Assembly: GCA_963768165.1 (NCBI GenBank)
Contig: CAVYHJ010000026.1
Coordinates: 310,001-374,000 of the forward strand
Direction of reading: 5' to 3'
DNA length: 64,000 nt
From: CAVYHJ01 sp963768165 [NCBI: uncultured bacterium]
GTDB taxonomy: Bacteria > UBP4 > UBA4092
A program made the position numbers and the translations under genes. A model generated the notes under the pieces. It saw only the letters and a program-made list of their open reading frames with translations. It did not search any database and was not told the origin of the DNA. The first letter of the stretch is position 1. Each line of letters starts with the position of its first letter. Shown in pieces: positions 60,137 through 64,000 of the stretch.

Positions 60137-62911
60137 ATGGAAGATAAAATACCGTTTAGAGAAATCGAACCGAAATGGCAGAAATATTGGGGGGAGAACA
60201 AATTATTCAAAGCCCGTATGGATGACAAAAGACCAAAGTTTTATTTGCTGGAGATGTACCCCTATCCTTCCGGCGATTTACACATGGGGCATGTCCGCAA
60301 TTACATGATTGGAGAAGCCACTGCCCGATATAAGCGGATGTGTGGATATAATGTATTATATCCGATGGGATTTGATTCCTTTGGGATGCCCTCCGAAGCT
60401 GCTGCGATTAAAAATAAAATGCATCCCTCCACCTGGACTTATCAATGTATTGAGAAAATGCGCAGACAATTCAATCGTCTGGGAATATCCTACGACTGGT
60501 CAAGAGAAGTGGTTACATGTGACCCGGATTATTACCGCTGGAACCAATGGTTATTCTTAAAGATGCTTGAAAAGGGATTGGCTTATAAGAAATATTCTGC
60601 CGTCAACTGGTGTCCTACCTGTCAAACCGTATTGGCCAATGAACAAGTGGAAGTGGGTAAGTGTTGGCGATGCGGCGATACGGTTATCCAAAAGGAACTG
60701 GAACAATGGTTTTTAAAGATAACGGATTATGCCGATCGGTTGGTGAAAGATTTAGGTAAATTAGACGGATGGTCAGAACGCGCCAAATCTTTACAACGTA
60801 ACTGGATTGGAAAATCGTATGGCGCGGAAATAGATTTTCCAATCGCCGAAGGGCAGGGGATTTCTACCAAGACTTTCAGGGTTTTCACCACCCGTCCCGA
60901 TACTATCTTTGGTGCGACCTATACGGTCTTGTCTCCGGAACATCCGCTGGTCAGTGAAATTTTGAAAGTAAGTCAAAAGGCAAAAGAAATCCAGGAATTT
61001 GTTGACCGAATTAAGAACCAAGACCGTACAGTGGAGACTTTGTTGGAATTACCTAAAGAAGGGATTGATACAGGAATTAAAGCTGTGAATCCTGTGAATA
61101 AGGAATTCATTCCCATCTTCATTGCCAATTATGTCTTAATGGAATATGGCACAGGCGCTATCATGGCAGTTCCCGCACATGACCAGCGCGATTTTGAATT
61201 CGCGCGAAAATATAATATCCCTATCCGCGTGGTAATTCAGAAACCTGGAGAAAAATTAGATGGTCACACTATGTCTGTTTCCTATGAAGAACCGGGCATC
61301 ATGGAAAATTCCAGTCAGTTTAATGGATTGAAAAGCGAAGACGCCTGGCATAAGATGGCCGACTGGATGGCATCGCAAGGCTATGCCAAGAAGACCGTCA
61401 ATTATAGAATTCGTGATTGGGGAATTTCCCGCCAACGTTTTTGGGGAACACCTATTCCTATTATCTATTGTGAGAAATGTGGCACGGTTCCGGTACCGGA
61501 AAAAGATTTACCCGTTCTCCTCCCTGAAAATGTAGATTTTTCGGATTACAGTGGTTCACCATTAAAAAAAGTAAAAGAATTTGTTAATGTAAAATGTCCG
61601 AGATGCCATGGTAATGCTACACGCGATACCGATACCATGGACGGGTTTATTGATTCTTCGTGGTATTTTTTATGTTATTGCACAGATAAATCCAAACGTA
61701 CGGTTGTTCCTTTTGATAAAGAAGAAACCAAGTATTGGATGCCGGCGAATCAATATATTGGCGGAATTGATCATGCGACCAAGCATTTGATTTATGCCCG
61801 ATTTTTTGTGAAATTCTTACATGATATTGGATGGTTACCCGTGGATGAACCCTTTACCAACTTGTTAACCCAGGGATGGTTGTTAGGAACGGATGGTCAA
61901 AAAATGTCCAAATCCAGAGGTAATGTAGTGGATCCCGATAAGATGTTAATAGAATATGGGGCGGATACGGTTCGATTATTCATGATGTTTGCGGCACCAC
62001 CGGAGCCGGATATTGCCTGGTCGGATGAAGGACTAGAAGGTGCGCACAAATTTGTTAATCGGGTTTGGCGTATCGTTAATCAACACATGGAACTGATTCA
62101 ATCAGCCCCCGTAAAAGGGTATTCACAACCGGACCTTTCTCTGCAATCTATTGCCCTCTACCGTATGACTCATCGCACGATTAAACGAGTGACAGACGAC
62201 ATTGAAGATAGATTTCATTTCAATACGGCCATCGCTGCTATAATGGAACTGGTCAATGAGATATATAGTTATGACATCTCTAAAGTTCCAAAAGAGGAAG
62301 CTTCCTCGGTTTTGAAGGAATCTATCGAGACTTTAATTCTCTTGCTTTCTCCTCTGACCCCGCATTTATCGGAAGAACTCTGGAACCGCTTTGGTTATAA
62401 AACTAGCATTACCCTAGAACTCTGGCCATTTTATGATACGCAGACACCAAAAGCAAAAGAGATTTTTATGAAGACGCTTATTAAAAATATCGTGATACAT
62501 AATCATGAAGTTAAATTCGAGATAGGTATTAAAAGTGATTCTCAACTTATTTTAATAGTAACTATAAGAGGAAAACTATTAAATCAAGTTCGTAATTTTA
62601 CTTTACCTAGTGAAGTTACAGCAAATATGGCTAAAATGGGGTTAATTCATGATGAAGATCAACTAATTAATGAACTTATAAGAAATGAGATTAATCTTTT
62701 AAACAATACTTTATTTGAGGAATCTACCATGCAGATCGTAGTTCAGGTCAATGGAAAAGTGCGGTCGCATTTAACAGTCCCCGTCGCCGCCACAGAAGAC
62801 GAAATCCGCAAAATCGCTTTGGCGGATTCCAAGATTCAAGAATTCTTAAACGGCAAACCCGTCAAAAAAGCCATCGTTGTTCCCAAAAAATTGGTGAATA
62901 TTGTGGTTTAG
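60137..62911 (+). CDS. leuS: Leucyl-tRNA synthetase with an AT-rich insertion
   Basis: A 924-residue class I synthetase that charges tRNA-Leu. HIGH is His49-Met-Gly-His52 (GDLHMGHVRNY), the CP1 editing domain is present (TTRPDTIFGATYTV and AVPAHDQRDFEFA), and KMSKS is at 589-593. The C-terminal domain is normal (MQIVVQVNGKVR to PKKLVNIVV). Between WPFYDT (763-768) and TLFEEST (858-864) lie about 89 extra residues, coded by DNA of about 26% G+C against about 47-55% on either side. The frame is kept. AGGTGA precedes ATG 60137. Confidence 0.96.
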   Translation: MEDKIPFREIEPKWQKYWGENKLFKARMDDKRPKFYLLEMYPYPSGDLHMGHVRNYMIGEATARYKRMCGYNVLYPMGFDSFGMPSEAAAIKNKMHPSTWTYQCIEKMRRQFNRLGISYDWSREVVTCDPDYYRWNQWLFLKMLEKGLAYKKYSAVNWCPTCQTVLANEQVEVGKCWRCGDTVIQKELEQWFLKITDYADRLVKDLGKLDGWSERAKSLQRNWIGKSYGAEIDFPIAEGQGISTKTFRVFTTRPDTIFGATYTVLSPEHPLVSEILKVSQKAKEIQEFVDRIKNQDRTVETLLELPKEGIDTGIKAVNPVNKEFIPIFIANYVLMEYGTGAIMAVPAHDQRDFEFARKYNIPIRVVIQKPGEKLDGHTMSVSYEEPGIMENSSQFNGLKSEDAWHKMADWMASQGYAKKTVNYRIRDWGISRQRFWGTPIPIIYCEKCGTVPVPEKDLPVLLPENVDFSDYSGSPLKKVKEFVNVKCPRCHGNATRDTDTMDGFIDSSWYFLCYCTDKSKRTVVPFDKEETKYWMPANQYIGGIDHATKHLIYARFFVKFLHDIGWLPVDEPFTNLLTQGWLLGTDGQKMSKSRGNVVDPDKMLIEYGADTVRLFMMFAAPPEPDIAWSDEGLEGAHKFVNRVWRIVNQHMELIQSAPVKGYSQPDLSLQSIALYRMTHRTIKRVTDDIEDRFHFNTAIAAIMELVNEIYSYDISKVPKEEASSVLKESIETLILLLSPLTPHLSEELWNRFGYKTSITLELWPFYDTQTPKAKEIFMKTLIKNIVIHNHEVKFEIGIKSDSQLILIVTIRGKLLNQVRNFTLPSEVTANMAKMGLIHDEDQLINELIRNEINLLNNTLFEESTMQIVVQVNGKVRSHLTVPVAATEDEIRKIALADSKIQEFLNGKPVKKAIVVPKKLVNIVV
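62441..62707 (+). other. In-frame AT-rich insertion within leuS
   Basis: About 267 bp (89 codons) have no counterpart in ordinary bacterial LeuRS, where WP-x-x-D runs almost directly into the E-x-S/T-x-x-V-V-Q-V-N-G-K motif. Three lines counted here give 46 G/C in 180 bases. The product (IKNIVIHNHEVKFEI, QLINELIRNEINLL) matches no family I recognise. No intein splice residues are seen. Confidence 0.75.
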
Positions 62912-62920
62912 AAAATATTG

Positions 62921-62993
62921 GTACACTGATTACACGGATTAAACTATTAGTGTCATCTCTATAATCTGTGAAATCAGTGAAATCAGTGTACAA
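62921..62993. repeat. Phrase repeat forming an inverted repeat (GTACACTGATT...AATCAGTGTAC)
   Basis: GTACACTGATTACACGGATT at the left and AATCTGTGAAATCAGTG plus AAATCAGTGTAC at the right are imperfect inverted repeats around a 25-base loop. It fills the space between leuS and the HEPN gene and could terminate the leuS transcript. Confidence 0.65.
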
Positions 62994-63018
62994 AAAATTT
63001 GTGGTAGGTGACTCAATG

Positions 63019-63024
63019 TATAAT
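63019..63024 (+). promoter_or_regulatory. TATAAT element eight bases before the HEPN-like ATG (leaderless candidate)
   Basis: A perfect TATAAT is eight bases before ATG 63033, with GGTTAATT between and no ribosome binding site. No good -35 is seen. Confidence 0.45.
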
Positions 63025-63032
63025 GGTTAATT

Positions 63033-63668
63033 ATGAAAAACTTATTAGATAGAGTTATTGAGCAATTTGATACATTGATACCATTTCTCGCAGTATCAGA
63101 ACGTGATGTATACAATTTGATTAGAAAAAAAGAAAATAATATATTTAATGACGGATACATCTTTCCGCATTCATATAAAGTTTATCAAATTCAAATTACT
63201 CATTCAGCGTTCTTATTAGGATATTCGTATTTTGAGTCTTTTCTTTTTGATATAGCAAGAGATATTTACTTGAAAAGACCCAATATGTTGCCTGTTAAGA
63301 AGCAGTTGGATTATAAAGAGATTCTTGAAAAAAATAATTATAAAGAAATCTTAAAATCTATGGTTGATAGAGAGCTTGTAGCATTGTTTTTTGAGCCAAT
63401 AGAAACGATCATTGATTATTTTAATACAAAATTCAATGTTACCTTAAATGAGGATAATAGAAATAAATTAGTTGAAGCAACATATATAAGGAATTGTATT
63501 GTTCATAATTTAAATAAAACAAATGAAAAACTTGCTAAAGTTTCAAACTATAAAGTAGGGCAGATTATTAAATTAACATCAAGTGATGTGCATGGTTACG
63601 GGATTATGGCAAGAGAAATTGTGAGAAAGGTATATAGTCAGGCTGAGAAGAATCATTTTAATTCATAA
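63033..63668 (+). CDS. HEPN-like helical protein, putative RNase toxin or defence protein
   Basis: A 211-residue, mostly helical protein. Near the C-terminal third is Arg153-Asn-Cys-Ile-Val-His158 (EATYIRNCIVHNLNK), the R-x4-6-H motif of HEPN ribonucleases, with the preferred Asn after Arg. The first half (YQIQITHSAFLLGYSYFESFLFDIARD) resembles the polar helices of MAE_28990/RiboL-PSP-type HEPN proteins. G+C is about 22-23% in the lines counted, far below the genome, so it is foreign. No antitoxin (MNT or other) gene adjoins it. The family call is from motif and composition, not a search. Confidence 0.65.
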   Translation: MKNLLDRVIEQFDTLIPFLAVSERDVYNLIRKKENNIFNDGYIFPHSYKVYQIQITHSAFLLGYSYFESFLFDIARDIYLKRPNMLPVKKQLDYKEILEKNNYKEILKSMVDRELVALFFEPIETIIDYFNTKFNVTLNEDNRNKLVEATYIRNCIVHNLNKTNEKLAKVSNYKVGQIIKLTSSDVHGYGIMAREIVRKVYSQAEKNHFNS

Positions 63669-63685
63669 GTATTAAAATGATGTTG

Positions 63686-64000
63686 TTATGAAAGTTTTAT
63701 CTGTCCCAAATAAATCTCCCGTACCTGATTGAAAATAGGAATATAGTCTGTGGCGTAGTCGGGGTAGGTGTAGTCGAGAGGGGTGAAGGTACCTTTGCGA
63801 AAGCGGAGGGTGACTTCGGCATAGATTCCTTTTTGGAGATAGATACGATGGGAATAATCTTTGGTAGTGGCGAGAACCATTTTGGATCCGGTGAGATAAC
63901 CGGGATCGAGATTAATTTTGCGATTGGGGGAACTGATTTTGTGTTCCAATTCATTGGTCCATAATTTAATGGAAGCAAGTTTGGCAGGATCAATAAGACG
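63686..64000 (-). CDS. DUF4416 family protein, C-terminal part
   Basis: The frame runs left from the window edge for 104 codons to a stop at 63686, so this is the C-terminal half of a gene that starts outside. It contains LDPGYLTGSKMVLATTKDYSHRIYL, GIYAEVTLRFRKG and YPDYATDYIPIFNQVREIYL in consecutive short stretches, the signature of DUF4416. These proteins are about 180 residues long and of unknown function, common in Deltaproteobacteria, Nitrospirae and candidate phyla. It converges on the HEPN gene with 17 bp between stops. Confidence 0.88.
   Translation of the reverse strand, partial: RLIDPAKLASIKLWTNELEHKISSPNRKINLDPGYLTGSKMVLATTKDYSHRIYLQKGIYAEVTLRFRKGTFTPLDYTYPDYATDYIPIFNQVREIYLGQIKLS

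Noticed and set aside
62441-62707. Intein in leuS
   Set aside because: The segment is too short, starts without Cys/Ser/Thr at a splice junction and lacks the terminal His-Asn plus nucleophile.
1-64000. CRISPR array, tRNA or rRNA genes
   Set aside because: No regularly spaced direct repeats with unique spacers and no recognisable tRNA or rRNA segments were seen in the spacers.

Overview
The window is a chromosomal segment of a Gram-negative bacterium with roughly 40-45% G+C. The Gram-negative call rests on LptA/LptC-type lipopolysaccharide transport proteins, a TolC-family outer-membrane protein with a MacA/MacB-type exporter, and a heptosyltransferase-like GT9 enzyme. Most genes are ordinary housekeeping genes. 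The surrounding mix (DUF2723, DUF4416, DUF4914, a TIGR03960-type radical SAM protein, HAF repeats, PhyH dioxygenase) is typical of poorly cultivated phyla. I cannot place the organism further from sequence alone.

Layout. 1-2.4 kb: the start of a YebC gene, a bactofilin and a GT39-like glycosyltransferase. 2.4-6 kb: a 2-hydroxyacid dehydrogenase, divergent from a double-ACT regulator, a PhyH dioxygenase and an aldo/keto reductase. 6-12.7 kb: an export cluster (MacB, LolD-like ATPase, MacA, Yip1, TolC, second Yip1). 12.8-18.7 kb: an rRNA pseudouridine synthase with a 28-bp palindrome in its N-terminal coding region, a complete IS1182-family element with perfect 20-bp ends, a gene-free accessory stretch, and a 933-residue secreted protein combining HAF repeats, a lipase-like domain and an Ig-like domain. 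18.7-29.3 kb: accA, dnaE, zinc-ribbon/Yip1, DUF2752, hemB, a DUF2723 membrane protein and a TPR protein. 29.3-39.7 kb: one long leftward gene train (ylxM-ffh-rpsP-khpA-trmD-SPOUT methyltransferase-rplS-rnhB-yraN-rpsT-lptC-lptA, then J/TPR-grpE-dnaK). 39.8-47.7 kb: an unknown gene, a cold-shock protein, a sugar ABC transporter whose binding protein is fused to one permease, a methyltransferase, an M48 protease with extra domains and a GT9 enzyme. 47.8-50.7 kb: a ParB-like gene behind a second perfect copy of the palindrome, and a very AT-rich PD-(D/E)XK nuclease-like gene. 50.7-58.3 kb: a DUF4914 (PEPCK-like) gene bracketed by the true rng 3' end and a decayed copy of it, then rng, radical SAM and rodA. 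58.4-64 kb: a small membrane protein, a secreted beta-propeller protein, leuS with an AT-rich in-frame insertion, a HEPN-like gene and a partial DUF4416 gene.

The best second-look items are: the AT-rich (about 22-27% G+C) genes at 48.9-50.6 kb (PD-(D/E)XK) and 63.0-63.7 kb (HEPN with an R-x4-H motif); the insertion of about 89 residues near the C-terminus of LeuRS, equally AT-rich and just upstream of the HEPN gene; the 28-bp palindrome present in three copies, one inside a reading frame and one 24 bp before a ParB-like gene; the rng-tail duplication around DUF4914; the HAF/lipase protein; and several genes whose -10 element lies 8-15 bases before the ATG with no ribosome binding site, suggesting leaderless or nearly leaderless mRNAs. 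I see no rRNA, tRNA or CRISPR array. No multi-gene system is proved here; the defence-like candidates are single genes.
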